Positions 56,406 through 64,000 of a stretch of DNA of 64,000 bases are shown piece by piece. A program made the translations under genes and the position numbers. Within the stretch, counting starts at the first letter, position 1; each line of letters starts with the position of its first letter. The stretch is from Microbacterium sp. MAH-37. GTDB lineage: Bacteria > Actinomycetota > Actinomycetes > Actinomycetales > Microbacteriaceae. A model generated the notes under the pieces. That model had not been told where the DNA came from, did not search any database, and saw only the letters and a list, made by a program, of their open reading frames with translations. The stretch covers positions 265,312 through 329,311 of the forward strand of contig NZ_WSEN01000007.1 of assembly GCF_009758255.1 (NCBI RefSeq), given 5' to 3'.

Positions 56406-57481
56406 TTCTTTCCGCCTTCCGTTCCGGCGCCGTCAGGAGTGCCGCCGGTCTTCTTGCGTCGCCAGATGCCGCGCTCCACGGGCGGCACGCCGGTGATCGC
56501 GTTGGGGCGGGTCTTGGGCGGGTTCGCGCCGCGCACGCGACGGGCGCCCTCCAAGCCGGTCGGGGCGACCGCGGCCATGCTCGGGACGGCGATCTCCTTC
56601 TCGTCGAACGCCTTCTTCAGGCGCGCGCGCAGCTCTTGGGCCACGTCGTCCTTGGCGTTCGCCCTGGTCTTGATCACGACGCGCACCACGAGGGCGTCAC
56701 CGGCGATGGACTCCAGGCCCCAGATCTCCGGCTTCTCGATGATCCTGGTGCGCCACTTCGGGTCCTTCGCCAGGGCCTGGGCGGTCTCGAGCATCGTCTG
56801 CTCGACGTCGTCGAGGTCGCTGTCGACCGGTAGTCCGAGGTCGACGATCACGCGGGCCCAGCCCTGCGACATGTTGCCGATGCGGGTGACCTCGCCGTTG
56901 CGCACGTACCAGAGCGTGCCGTTGACGTCGCGCACCTGCGTGATGCGGACGCTGACGTATTCGACGACGCCGGTGGCGAGACCGAGGTCGACGACGTCGC
57001 CGATACCGATCTGATCCTCGGCGACGATGAACATGCCGTTCAGCACGTCCTTGACGATGTTCTGGGCGCCGAAACCGAGGCCGGCGCCGACCGCGGCTGT
57101 GAGCAGGGTCAGCGAGCCGAGGATGTCCTTGTTGATCACCGTGACGATGAGCACCAGCGCGACGATGACCAGTACCACGTTGACGATGTTCTGCAGGATG
57201 GTGCCGAGCGTGCGGGTGCGCTGCACGAGTCGCATGTCGGCGAGAGGCGAGCGCTCCAGCGCGACCGTGTCCGCCACGTCCGCCTTGTTCTTGGCGTTGT
57301 CGACGATGCGATGCACCACGCGACGGATGACGAGGCGCAGCACGAAGGCGATCGCGATGCAGACGACCACGATGATCGCGATGTTCAGCAGCTTCCAGCC
57401 GACGTCGGTCAGGATCTGGAGCACCTGCTCCCAGACGGTGGCGGGGTCGTCTTTCGCTGCGGCAAGAGGGAGGAACATCAT
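56402..57481 (-). CDS. MscS-family mechanosensitive channel
   Basis: 359 aa. Three or four membrane segments, the pore helix region [26 protein letters not shown], then the beta domain ([34 protein letters not shown]) and cytoplasmic alpha/beta part. A basic C-terminal tail extends past the usual end. Opens on hypo-osmotic shock. ATG 57481 is chosen because TAGAAT ends seven bases upstream. Overlaps the globin gene. Confidence 0.92.
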   Translation of the reverse strand: MMFLPLAAAKDDPATVWEQVLQILTDVGWKLLNIAIIVVVCIAIAFVLRLVIRRVVHRIVDNAKNKADVADTVALERSPLADMRLVQRTRTLGTILQNIVNVVLVIVALVLIVTVINKDILGSLTLLTAAVGAGLGFGAQNIVKDVLNGMFIVAEDQIGIGDVVDLGLATGVVEYVSVRITQVRDVNGTLWYVRNGEVTRIGNMSQGWARVIVDLGLPVDSDLDDVEQTMLETAQALAKDPKWRTRIIEKPEIWGLESIAGDALVVRVVIKTRANAKDDVAQELRARLKKAFDEKEIAVPSMAAVAPTGLEGARRVRGANPPKTRPNAITGVPPVERGIWRRKKTGGTPDGAGTEGGKK

Positions 57482-57488
57482 CCCCTCG

Positions 57489-57494
57489 ATTCTA
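57489..57494 (-). promoter_or_regulatory. -10 element, leaderless mscS-like gene
   Basis: TAGAAT seven bases before ATG 57481, directly after the hairpin at 57502-57532 in the minus direction. Confidence 0.6.
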
Positions 57495-57501
57495 CTGATG
57501 G

Positions 57502-57532
57502 GGCCTCTCCGCACGCTGAGTGCGGAGAGGCC
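57502..57532 (-). terminator. Hairpin between pepN and mscS
   Basis: GGCCTCTCCGCAC (57502-57514) pairs with GTGCGGAGAGGCC (57520-57532), loop GCTGA, 13 perfect pairs. It ends pepN transcription just before the mscS promoter. Confidence 0.78.
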
Positions 57533-57635
57533 TCACAGTGCGAGCAGTTCTCACCATGGGCATCTGTGCCAAAGGGCCCACACGGCCCGGAGGCTCCGAT
57601 CGGCGCGGAGCGACGGGCGGAGTGGGCCGTGTGGA
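57533..57635 (-). other. pepN 3' region with a second large hairpin
   Basis: CCACACGGCCC (57578-57588) and GGGCCGTGTGG (57624-57634) are exact complements enclosing 35 nt with further CTCCG/CGGAG pairing. The stem starts right after the pepN stop. No ORF seen. Confidence 0.5.
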
Positions 57636-60206
57636 TCAGTCCTCGGCGTCGCGGGACTGCGCAGCGAGGGCGCGCTCCACGTCGGCGAGGTTCTCGTGGA
57701 CGAGACGGCGCAGCGCAGGTGCGGCATCCTGGTTCGACGAGAGCCACGCGCGCGTGGCATCCCGCAGCTCGACGTTCGCGAGCGACCGCGGGTACAGGCC
57801 GACCACGAGGTAGTCGGCGATCTGGTAGGTGCGCGACGTCCAGATCGGCAGCAGCATCTCGAAGTACTTCGGCACGAACTCGCCGAGCACCTTGATGCCC
57901 GAGCCGTGCACGAACCCGGCCGCCGCAGCACGCACGATGGTGTTCGGCAGATCGGCGTTGTCCACCAGGGACGTCCAGGCGGCCTGCTTGGCGTCGGCGG
58001 TGGGAAGCGCGGCACGCGCCTGCGCGGCGAACTCCGCACCCTTCGAGGTGTTGTCCGCCGCGAGGGCCGCGTTGATGGCGGCGGCATCCGTCGCGCCGGC
58101 GGCGGCGAGCCCGACCAGCAGCTGCCAGGACAGGTCGGCGTCGATCTCGAGACCGGGCAGGGCGTCCTCGCCGGAGCGGAGACGGCCGACGATGCCCGCG
58201 TGCTCCGGGGTGACCAGGATGTTCGCGAACGCGGTGACCAGCTGCAGCTGGCTGTCGCTGCCGGCGACGGCGCTCTGCGCGAGGGCCCACAGTCCGTCGG
58301 CCACCTTCTCACGGGCCGCGGAGCGCCGCTCCGGGGCCACGTACGTCGACGCGGCCAGACCCAGCTGGGCGAGCGTGGTGCGGATGGTCGTGGACTCGGT
58401 CTCACGGCCGATGTTGCCCAGCACCAGGTCGATGTAGTCGCTCGCGCTGCTCTCGGCGTCGCGGGTCTGATCCCAGGCGGCGCCCCAGACGAGGGAACGG
58501 GCGAGCGGGTCGCTGATGTCGGAGAGGTGCTCGATCGCGGTGGCCAGCGACTTCTCGTCGAGGCGGATCTTCGCGTAGGCGAGGTCCTTGTCGTTCAGCA
58601 GCACCAGGGCCGGGCGCTTCAGGCCCTGCAGCTCGGGGATCTCGGTGCGGTCGCCGTCGACGTCGACCTCCACGTAGTGGGTGCGCACGAGAGTGCCGCC
58701 GTCGAGGTCGTAGAAGCCGATGCCCAGACGATGCGGGCGGATGGTCGGATAATCCGCCGGCGCGGTCTGCGTGACGGCGAACCGGGTGATGACGCCGCTG
58801 GAGTCCTCCGCGATGACCGGGGCGAGAGTGTTGACGCCTGCGGTCTCGAGCCACTTCTTCGACCAGGTGGTGAGGTCGCGGCCGCTGGTGCGCTCGAGCT
58901 CGACGAGCAGGTCGCTCAGCTCGGTGTTGCCCCAGGAGTGCTTCTGGAAGTACGCCGAGACGCCCGCGAAGAATGCGTCGATGCCGACCCACGCCGTGAG
59001 CTGCTTGAGCACCGATCCGCCCTTGGCGTAGGTGATGCCGTCGAAGTTGACCAGCACATCCTCCAGGTCGTTGATCTCGGCGACGACCGGGTGCGTGGAG
59101 GGAAGCTGATCCTGGCGGTACGCCCAGGTCTTCTCCATGGCGTTGAACGTGGTCCACGCCTCGGTCCACTCCGTGGCCTCGGCGGTCGCGATGGTCGACG
59201 CCCACTCGGCGAACGACTCGTTCAGCCACAGGTCGTTCCACCACTTCATGGTGACCAGGTCGCCGAACCACATGTGGGCCAGCTCGTGCAGGATCGTGAC
59301 GACGCGGCGCTCCTTGACGGCGTCGGTCACCTTGCTGCGGAACACGTAGGTCTCGGTGAAGGTCACGGCGCCGGCGTTCTCCATGGCGCCCGCGTTGAAC
59401 TCCGGGACGAACAGCTGGTCGTACTTGGCGAACGGGTAGGGCACGCCGAACTTCGACTCGAAGTACGCGAAACCCTCGCGCGTCTTGTCGAAGATGTAGT
59501 CGGCGTCCAGGTGCTGCCAGAGGCTCTTTCGGCCGTACACGCCGAGCGGGATGACCCGGCCCGAGGCGCTGGTCAGCTCCGAGAAGGTCGCCTCGTAGGG
59601 GCCGGCGACGAGGGCGGTGATGTACGACGAGATGCGCGGGGTGGGCTCGAAGCCCCAGGTGGCGATCTGACCGGCCCCTGAGCCCGACGAAGGGTCGTGC
59701 ACGATCGGCTCGGGGGTCGGCGAGTTCGACACGACTTTCCATGCCGCAGGAGCGGTGACCGTGAACTGGAAGGTCGCCTTGAGATCGGGCTGCTCGAAGA
59801 CCGCGAACACGCGTCGGGAGTCGGGCACCTCGAACTGGGAGTAGAGGTAGACCTCGCCGTCGACGGGGTCGACGAAGCGGTGCAGGCCTTCACCGGTGTT
59901 GGTGTACACGCAGTCGGCGTCCACGACCAGCACGTTCTCCGCCTGCAGGTCGGACAGCGCGATGCGCGAGTCCGCGAACACCGCGCTGGGGTCGAGCTGC
60001 TCTCCGTTGAGCGAGATCTCGCGCACGTCGCGGGCCATGAGGTCGATGAAGGTGAAGGCCCCCGGCGTCGCCGTGAAGCGCACGACGCTGCGCGACCCGA
60101 ACACCTCTTCGCCCTTGGTGAGGTCGAGGGTGACCTCATAGGACTGCGTGTCGATGACGTCGCGGCGCTCCTGCGCTTCGATGCGGGTGAGGTTCTCTCC
60201 AGGCAC
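57636..60206 (-). CDS. pepN: Aminopeptidase N (M1 family)
   Basis: 856 aa. Removes N-terminal residues from peptides. FNAGAMENAGAVTF is the exopeptidase GxMEN motif and HELAHMWFGDLVTMKWWNDL with NESFAEW gives HExxH(18)E. The C-terminal ERAP1-like helical domain follows residue 540. GTG 60206 has GGGAGA seven bases upstream; a longer in-frame ATG at 60272 lies only three bases after a TAGGCT hexamer and is less likely. Divergent from hemH. Confidence 0.95.
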   Translation of the reverse strand: MPGENLTRIEAQERRDVIDTQSYEVTLDLTKGEEVFGSRSVVRFTATPGAFTFIDLMARDVREISLNGEQLDPSAVFADSRIALSDLQAENVLVVDADCVYTNTGEGLHRFVDPVDGEVYLYSQFEVPDSRRVFAVFEQPDLKATFQFTVTAPAAWKVVSNSPTPEPIVHDPSSGSGAGQIATWGFEPTPRISSYITALVAGPYEATFSELTSASGRVIPLGVYGRKSLWQHLDADYIFDKTREGFAYFESKFGVPYPFAKYDQLFVPEFNAGAMENAGAVTFTETYVFRSKVTDAVKERRVVTILHELAHMWFGDLVTMKWWNDLWLNESFAEWASTIATAEATEWTEAWTTFNAMEKTWAYRQDQLPSTHPVVAEINDLEDVLVNFDGITYAKGGSVLKQLTAWVGIDAFFAGVSAYFQKHSWGNTELSDLLVELERTSGRDLTTWSKKWLETAGVNTLAPVIAEDSSGVITRFAVTQTAPADYPTIRPHRLGIGFYDLDGGTLVRTHYVEVDVDGDRTEIPELQGLKRPALVLLNDKDLAYAKIRLDEKSLATAIEHLSDISDPLARSLVWGAAWDQTRDAESSASDYIDLVLGNIGRETESTTIRTTLAQLGLAASTYVAPERRSAAREKVADGLWALAQSAVAGSDSQLQLVTAFANILVTPEHAGIVGRLRSGEDALPGLEIDADLSWQLLVGLAAAGATDAAAINAALAADNTSKGAEFAAQARAALPTADAKQAAWTSLVDNADLPNTIVRAAAAGFVHGSGIKVLGEFVPKYFEMLLPIWTSRTYQIADYLVVGLYPRSLANVELRDATRAWLSSNQDAAPALRRLVHENLADVERALAAQSRDAED

Positions 60207-60358
60207 AGCTGTTCTCCCAGTGGTGAGGGGGTGTCGCCACGGTCCGGCGCTGCTGGCGCCGACGGCAACCATGACAGCCTACGCCAGGCGTCCGCGCCGT
60301 CGAATTCCACGGCGCCGGGGATCGGGACAGTCATAGGGAGCGGTGAAAGGATGGTCTG

Positions 60359-61543
60359 GTGACCGCCAAGCCTGTCGATTCCGTTCCGTTCGCCTCCGCA
60401 GCAGCCGCCTCCGGCGCCCCGTTCGTGGAGACACCCGTCGCCTACGACGCCATCCTGCTGGCCGGCTTCGGTGGTCCTGAGGGGCAGGAGGACGTGATCC
60501 CGTTCCTCCGCAACGTCACCCGCGGGCGGGGGATCCCCGACGAGCGTCTTGAAGAGGTGGCCCATCACTATCGCCACTTCGGGGGCGTAAGCCCCATCAA
60601 CGGGCAGAACAGGGCGCTGAAGGCGGCACTGGAGCAGGAACTCGCCGCACGTTCGATCGACCTGCCCGTGTATTGGGGCAACCGCAACTGGGCGCCGTAC
60701 CTGGAAGACGCCGTCGCAGAGGCGGCGGCCAACGGTCACACGACGCTGCTCGCGTTCGCGACGAGCGCCTACAGCTCGTTCTCGAGCTGTCGCCAGTACC
60801 GCGAGGACTTCGCGCGCGTTCTGGGCGGCACGCAGTACGAGGACGTCGTCACCATCGACAAGATCCGTCCGTTCTTCGACCATCCCGGGTTCGTCCAGGC
60901 CTTCGTGGACGGGGTGCACGACGCGATCTCCGGCTTCCTCGCGGACGGGATCGCGCCGGAGGCCGTGCAGGTGCTCTTCTCGACGCACAGCATTCCGTCC
61001 GCCGACGCCGTGCGCTCGGGCCCGCGTGACGTGGACTGGGGCGCGGGCGGTGCCTATGCCGCGCAGCACGAGGCAGTCGCGGCCTGGGTGATGGATCGAG
61101 TCGCACAGCTGTTGCCGGCGGCGTCCGCCGTCCCGTGGGAGCTGGTGTACCAGTCGCGGTCCGGTCCCGCCTCGCAGCCCTGGCTCGAGCCCGACGTGTG
61201 CGACGTGATCGAGGAACTCGGCGGGCGGAGTCGGCAGGCCGTCGTCGTCGTTCCCGTGGGATTCATGAGCGACCACATGGAGGTGCTGTGGGACCTCGAC
61301 ACCGAGGCGAAGGAGGCGGCGGAGGGGGCCGGCCTGCGGTTCGTCCGTACGCCGACGCCGGGCGTGTCTGCGGGGTTCGTCGCGGGGATCGTCGATCTCG
61401 TGCAGGAGCGCCTCGAAGGCCGCCCTCCGGCGGACCGGGCGCACGTGACCGATCTGGGGCCGTCCTTCGACATCTGCCGACCCGGGTGCTGTGAGAACGT
61501 CCGCGCGGGGTTCAAGCCCGCCGCTGCCGGCATCGCTCCGTGA
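60359..61543 (+). CDS. hemH: Coproporphyrin III ferrochelatase
   Basis: 394 aa. Inserts iron in haem synthesis; actinobacterial enzymes act on coproporphyrin III (CpfC). LLAGFGGPEGQEDVIPFLRN starts the fold, with catalytic His in LFSTHSIPSADA and Glu in GFMSDHMEVLWDLD. The C-terminus FDICRPGCCENV has the Cys cluster of [2Fe-2S] ferrochelatases. The GTG at 60359 is six bases after AAGGAT. N-terminal 25 residues are an Ala-rich extension. Confidence 0.95.
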   Translation: MTAKPVDSVPFASAAAASGAPFVETPVAYDAILLAGFGGPEGQEDVIPFLRNVTRGRGIPDERLEEVAHHYRHFGGVSPINGQNRALKAALEQELAARSIDLPVYWGNRNWAPYLEDAVAEAAANGHTTLLAFATSAYSSFSSCRQYREDFARVLGGTQYEDVVTIDKIRPFFDHPGFVQAFVDGVHDAISGFLADGIAPEAVQVLFSTHSIPSADAVRSGPRDVDWGAGGAYAAQHEAVAAWVMDRVAQLLPAASAVPWELVYQSRSGPASQPWLEPDVCDVIEELGGRSRQAVVVVPVGFMSDHMEVLWDLDTEAKEAAEGAGLRFVRTPTPGVSAGFVAGIVDLVQERLEGRPPADRAHVTDLGPSFDICRPGCCENVRAGFKPAAAGIAP

Positions 61544-61590
61544 CGTGAGGCGGGGTCCGTCGGCGCCGTGGGAGCCGGTGATGTGCCGAA

Positions 61591-61596
61591 TAGGAT
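61591..61596 (+). promoter_or_regulatory. -10 element, leaderless rpiB-like gene
   Basis: TAGGAT seven bases before ATG 61604. Confidence 0.6.
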
Positions 61597-61603
61597 GAGA
61601 GCC

Positions 61604-62089
61604 ATGCGCATCCACCTCGCCACCGATCACGCCGGACTCGACTTCTCCACCCGCCTGCAGGAGCACCTGCGTGCGGCCGGCCACGACGTGGTCGACCACG
61701 GCCCGCTGACCTACGACGCGCTGGACGACTACCCGGCATTCTGCATCCGCGCAGCACAGGCCGTCGTCGCCGATCAGTCGTCCGGAGTCGAGGCGCTCGG
61801 CGTCGTGTTCGGCGGTTCGGGGAACGGCGAGCAGATCGCCGCGAACAAGGTCGAGGGCATCCGCGCCGCGCTGGTCTGGAACGCCTCCACCGCCGAGCTC
61901 GCGCGTGAGCACAACGACGCCAACGTGATCTCGATCGGTGCGCGTCAGCACACCTTCGACGAGGTGACCTCGTTCATCGACCTCTTCATCGCCACACCCT
62001 TCTCGGGCGAGGAGCGGCACGTGCGCCGGATCGGACAGATCGCCGATTTCGAGCGCGACGGATCTCTCCTTCCGGACCCGCGGGCCTGA
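61604..62089 (+). CDS. rpiB: Ribose-5-phosphate isomerase B
   Basis: 161 aa. Interconverts ribose-5-P and ribulose-5-P. IHLATDHAGLDF is the phosphate-binding start, GVVFGGSGNGEQIAANK the signature loop, and AREHNDANVISIGARQH follows. Only one base separates its stop from the next gene, so it is co-transcribed with the DNA glycosylase gene. Confidence 0.94.
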   Translation: MRIHLATDHAGLDFSTRLQEHLRAAGHDVVDHGPLTYDALDDYPAFCIRAAQAVVADQSSGVEALGVVFGGSGNGEQIAANKVEGIRAALVWNASTAELAREHNDANVISIGARQHTFDEVTSFIDLFIATPFSGEERHVRRIGQIADFERDGSLLPDPRA

Positions 62090-62090
62090 G

Positions 62091-63089
62091 ATGCCAGAGG
62101 GCCACTCCGTCCACCGCATCGCGCGCCAGTTCGACCGCAACTTCGTCGGCCGTGAGGTGCTCGCCTCCAGTCCGCAGGGCCGCTTCGCCGAGGGCGCGGA
62201 GTTCCTGAGCGGACGCGAATTGCTCGAGGCCAAGGCCGTCGGCAAGCAGATGTTCCTCGGGTTCGACGGCGACGCCTGGCTGCGGGTTCACCTCGGTCTG
62301 TACGGCGCGTGGGACTTCGCCGGCGAGATCCTCGTCGACCCGACGATCGCCTCGGCCAACGGACGCATGGGCCAGACGAACCAGCGCGGCACGGATCTAG
62401 ATGCCCCGATCCTCGACGAAGCGGGGGAGAACTCGCTCACGTCGATCGGCGCTCCTCGGCGCACCCGGGTGCACGTCCGGATGTCTGAGCAGACCAAGGG
62501 CCTCGCGGACGACGGCGACCAGTGGCCGCCGCCCGTCGTCGGGCAGGTCCGCGTACGTCTGCTCACGGACGCGACGTGTGCCGACCTGCGCGGCCCGACC
62601 GCCTGCCAGGTTCAGACGCCGGACGAGATGCTCGCGACGATCGCGAAGCTCGGCCCTGATCCGCTCGTCGGCGATCCCGCCGAGGGCGAGGAGCGCTTCA
62701 CCGCCGCCGTTCGGAAGAAGGGCACGCCGATCGCGCTGCTGCTGATGGATCAGGCCGTCGTGAGCGGGATCGGCAACGTCTATCGTGCGGAGATGCTGTT
62801 CCGCGCGAGGCAGAACCCGCACACGCCCGGCAAGCAGGTGCCGGAGGACGTCATCCGGGAGCTCTGGCGGGACTGGGTGCGCCTGCTTGCGATCGGCGTC
62901 GAGACCGGGCAGATGATGACCATGGACGACCTGTCCCCGGACCAGTACCGGGCGGCGATGGCGAGCCGTGACGACCGGCACTGGGTCTACCACCGCGCCG
63001 GGCTTCCGTGCCGGGTGTGCGGCACGGAGATCGCACTGGAGGAGATCGGGGCGCGCAAGCTGTACTGGTGCCCTTCCTGCCAGCGCTGA
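62091..63089 (+). CDS. Fpg/Nei-family DNA glycosylase (endonuclease VIII-like)
   Basis: 332 aa. Pro2-Glu3 (MPEGHSVHRIARQF) are the catalytic N-terminal residues; GKQMFLGFDGDAWLRVHLGL and the helix-two-turn-helix VVSGIGNVYRAEMLF follow. The zinc finger CRVCGTEIALEEIGARKLYWCPSCQ closes the protein. It matches the Nei2-like enzymes of actinobacteria that remove oxidised pyrimidines. A loop near residues 85-145 is longer than in E. coli Nei. Confidence 0.93.
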   Translation: MPEGHSVHRIARQFDRNFVGREVLASSPQGRFAEGAEFLSGRELLEAKAVGKQMFLGFDGDAWLRVHLGLYGAWDFAGEILVDPTIASANGRMGQTNQRGTDLDAPILDEAGENSLTSIGAPRRTRVHVRMSEQTKGLADDGDQWPPPVVGQVRVRLLTDATCADLRGPTACQVQTPDEMLATIAKLGPDPLVGDPAEGEERFTAAVRKKGTPIALLLMDQAVVSGIGNVYRAEMLFRARQNPHTPGKQVPEDVIRELWRDWVRLLAIGVETGQMMTMDDLSPDQYRAAMASRDDRHWVYHRAGLPCRVCGTEIALEEIGARKLYWCPSCQR

Positions 63090-63181
63090 TCCGTCGACGC
63101 ACCGCGGGCGGGGTGGAATCCTGAGAGCGGGCTGTGAAAGGATGACCGGACTCTCTGCAACGACGCATGACAGGAGATGCG

Positions 63182-64000
63182 ATGGACCTTTCCGGCCTGC
63201 AAGCCGTACTCGAGAAGATCAGCTCGTGGATCTGGGGCCCCTGGATTCTCATCCCTCTGCTCCTGGGTACCGGGCTGTACCTGACGATCCGCCTCGGAGG
63301 CCTGCAGTTCCTCCGTCTCGGCGCGGCACTGCGCCTGGGCATCTTCACCCGCAAGGACCCGGGCGCCGACGACGGTGACATCTCGCAGTTCCAGGCGCTC
63401 ACCACCGCGCTGGCCGCCACGGTGGGCACCGGCAACATCGTCGGTGTCGCGACCGCCATCGGCATCGGCGGCCCGGGCGCGCTGTTCTGGATGTGGGTGA
63501 CCGGTCTGCTCGGCATGGCGTCGAAGTACTCCGAGGCCTTCCTCGGTGTGCGCTTCCGCAAGACGGACGCCGCCGGTGAGAAGTCCGGCGGTCCGCAGTA
63601 CTACCTGGAGCGCGGCATCCCGAACAAGTTCGGCAAGTTCCTCGCGCTGTTCTTCGCGATCGCCGCCGTGCTCGCCTGCTTCGGCATCGGCAACATGACG
63701 CAGGGCAACTCGATCGCCTCGAACATGGAGAACAGCTTCAACGTACCGACCTGGGTCACGGGACTCGTCCTCACCGCGTTCGCGATGCTCGTGCTCGTGG
63801 GCGGCATCAAGTCGATCGGTCGCGTGACGGCCGGCCTCGTGCCGATCATGATCATCTTCTACGTGCTCGGTGCGCTCTACATCCTGATCGCGAACATCGC
63901 CGATGTGCCCGCGGCCTTCGCTCAGATCTTCACGGACGCCTTCACCGGCACAGCGCCGATCGGCGGTTTCGCCGGGTCGGCGATCATCATCGCGGTGCAG
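63182..64000 (+). CDS. Sodium:alanine symporter (AGCS family), 3' end outside window
   Basis: 273 codons visible from ATG 63182. Hydrophobic segments and the family signature GGLQFLRLGAALRL, FQALTTALAATVGTGNIVGV and ACFGIGNMTQGNS identify the AGCS (Na+/alanine or glycine) carriers. The frame is open at the window end; a full protein would be about 450-500 aa. A weak -10, AAGGAT, lies about 40 nt upstream, with AGGAGA before the start. Confidence 0.93.
   Translation, partial: MDLSGLQAVLEKISSWIWGPWILIPLLLGTGLYLTIRLGGLQFLRLGAALRLGIFTRKDPGADDGDISQFQALTTALAATVGTGNIVGVATAIGIGGPGALFWMWVTGLLGMASKYSEAFLGVRFRKTDAAGEKSGGPQYYLERGIPNKFGKFLALFFAIAAVLACFGIGNMTQGNSIASNMENSFNVPTWVTGLVLTAFAMLVLVGGIKSIGRVTAGLVPIMIIFYVLGALYILIANIADVPAAFAQIFTDAFTGTAPIGGFAGSAIIIAVQ

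Noticed and set aside
59573..62245. 890-codon minus-strand frame over pepN, hemH and rpiB
   Set aside because: It crosses three real genes and two promoters; no conserved motif.

Overview
The window is 64 kb of ordinary, gene-dense chromosome from a very GC-rich actinobacterium. It most resembles Microbacteriaceae, probably Microbacterium or a close relative. This rests on codon use, many GTG starts, the cluster order xerC-rpsB-tsf-pyrH-frr-cdsA, the GlgE/GlgB glycogen genes, GatCAB, GlbO, a DUF6993-type lipoprotein, and a promoter style in which a TANNNT hexamer sits 6-7 nt before the start codon. I see no prophage, insertion sequence, CRISPR array or integrated element.

Layout: (1) 1-2247, a MalT-like LuxR-family ATPase regulator cut by the window edge. 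(2) 2350-3529, a tryptophan-rich leader peptide and trpS. (3) 3561-10494, xerC, an M23-like protein, then rpsB-tsf and pyrH-frr-cdsA plus a DivIVA-repeat protein. (4) 10554-15558, a secreted lysozyme-like protein, a zinc-ribbon protein, an AI-2E family permease, a large membrane/lipoprotein fusion and a thioredoxin-TPR protein. (5) 15607-22034, minus-strand glgX-glgE-glgB for glycogen metabolism. (6) 22139-28705, cysteine desulfurase, mnmA, a phosphotransferase, a Nudix hydrolase, ligA and a small kinase. (7) 28810-35774, a DEAD-box helicase, an acyl-CoA ligase and gatCAB. (8) 35829-40317, a TetR/SPW pair, dinB, a GerW-like protein, a kinase and the DUF2017-clpS-metallopeptidase operon. (9) 40347-45211, three glycosylation membrane genes facing a two-component system. 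(10) 45284-49673, a secreted metallopeptidase, tRNA-His, orn, tRNA-Arg, an HNH gene, LysE and an SSB. (11) 49756-64000, a lipoprotein, ettA, two thioesterases, an FAD dehydrogenase, truncated globin, MscS, pepN, ferrochelatase, rpiB, a Nei-type glycosylase and the start of an AGCS symporter.

The most interesting element is regulatory. A 13-codon ORF reading MRSSFSSSWWWLL, apparently leaderless, precedes trpS, and the RNA between them can form mutually exclusive stems. It looks like a tryptophan-sensing ribosome-stalling leader for tryptophanyl-tRNA synthetase. Other points: a consistent leaderless start-site grammar with gap length linked to start codon; a probable frameshift at the N-terminus of the histidine kinase; a 163-bp antisense overlap between GtrA and that kinase; an in-frame lipoprotein signal inside the large membrane protein; a likely CTG start; and an abundant GGATGC/GCATCC word. 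Everything here is read by eye; no search or folding program was run.
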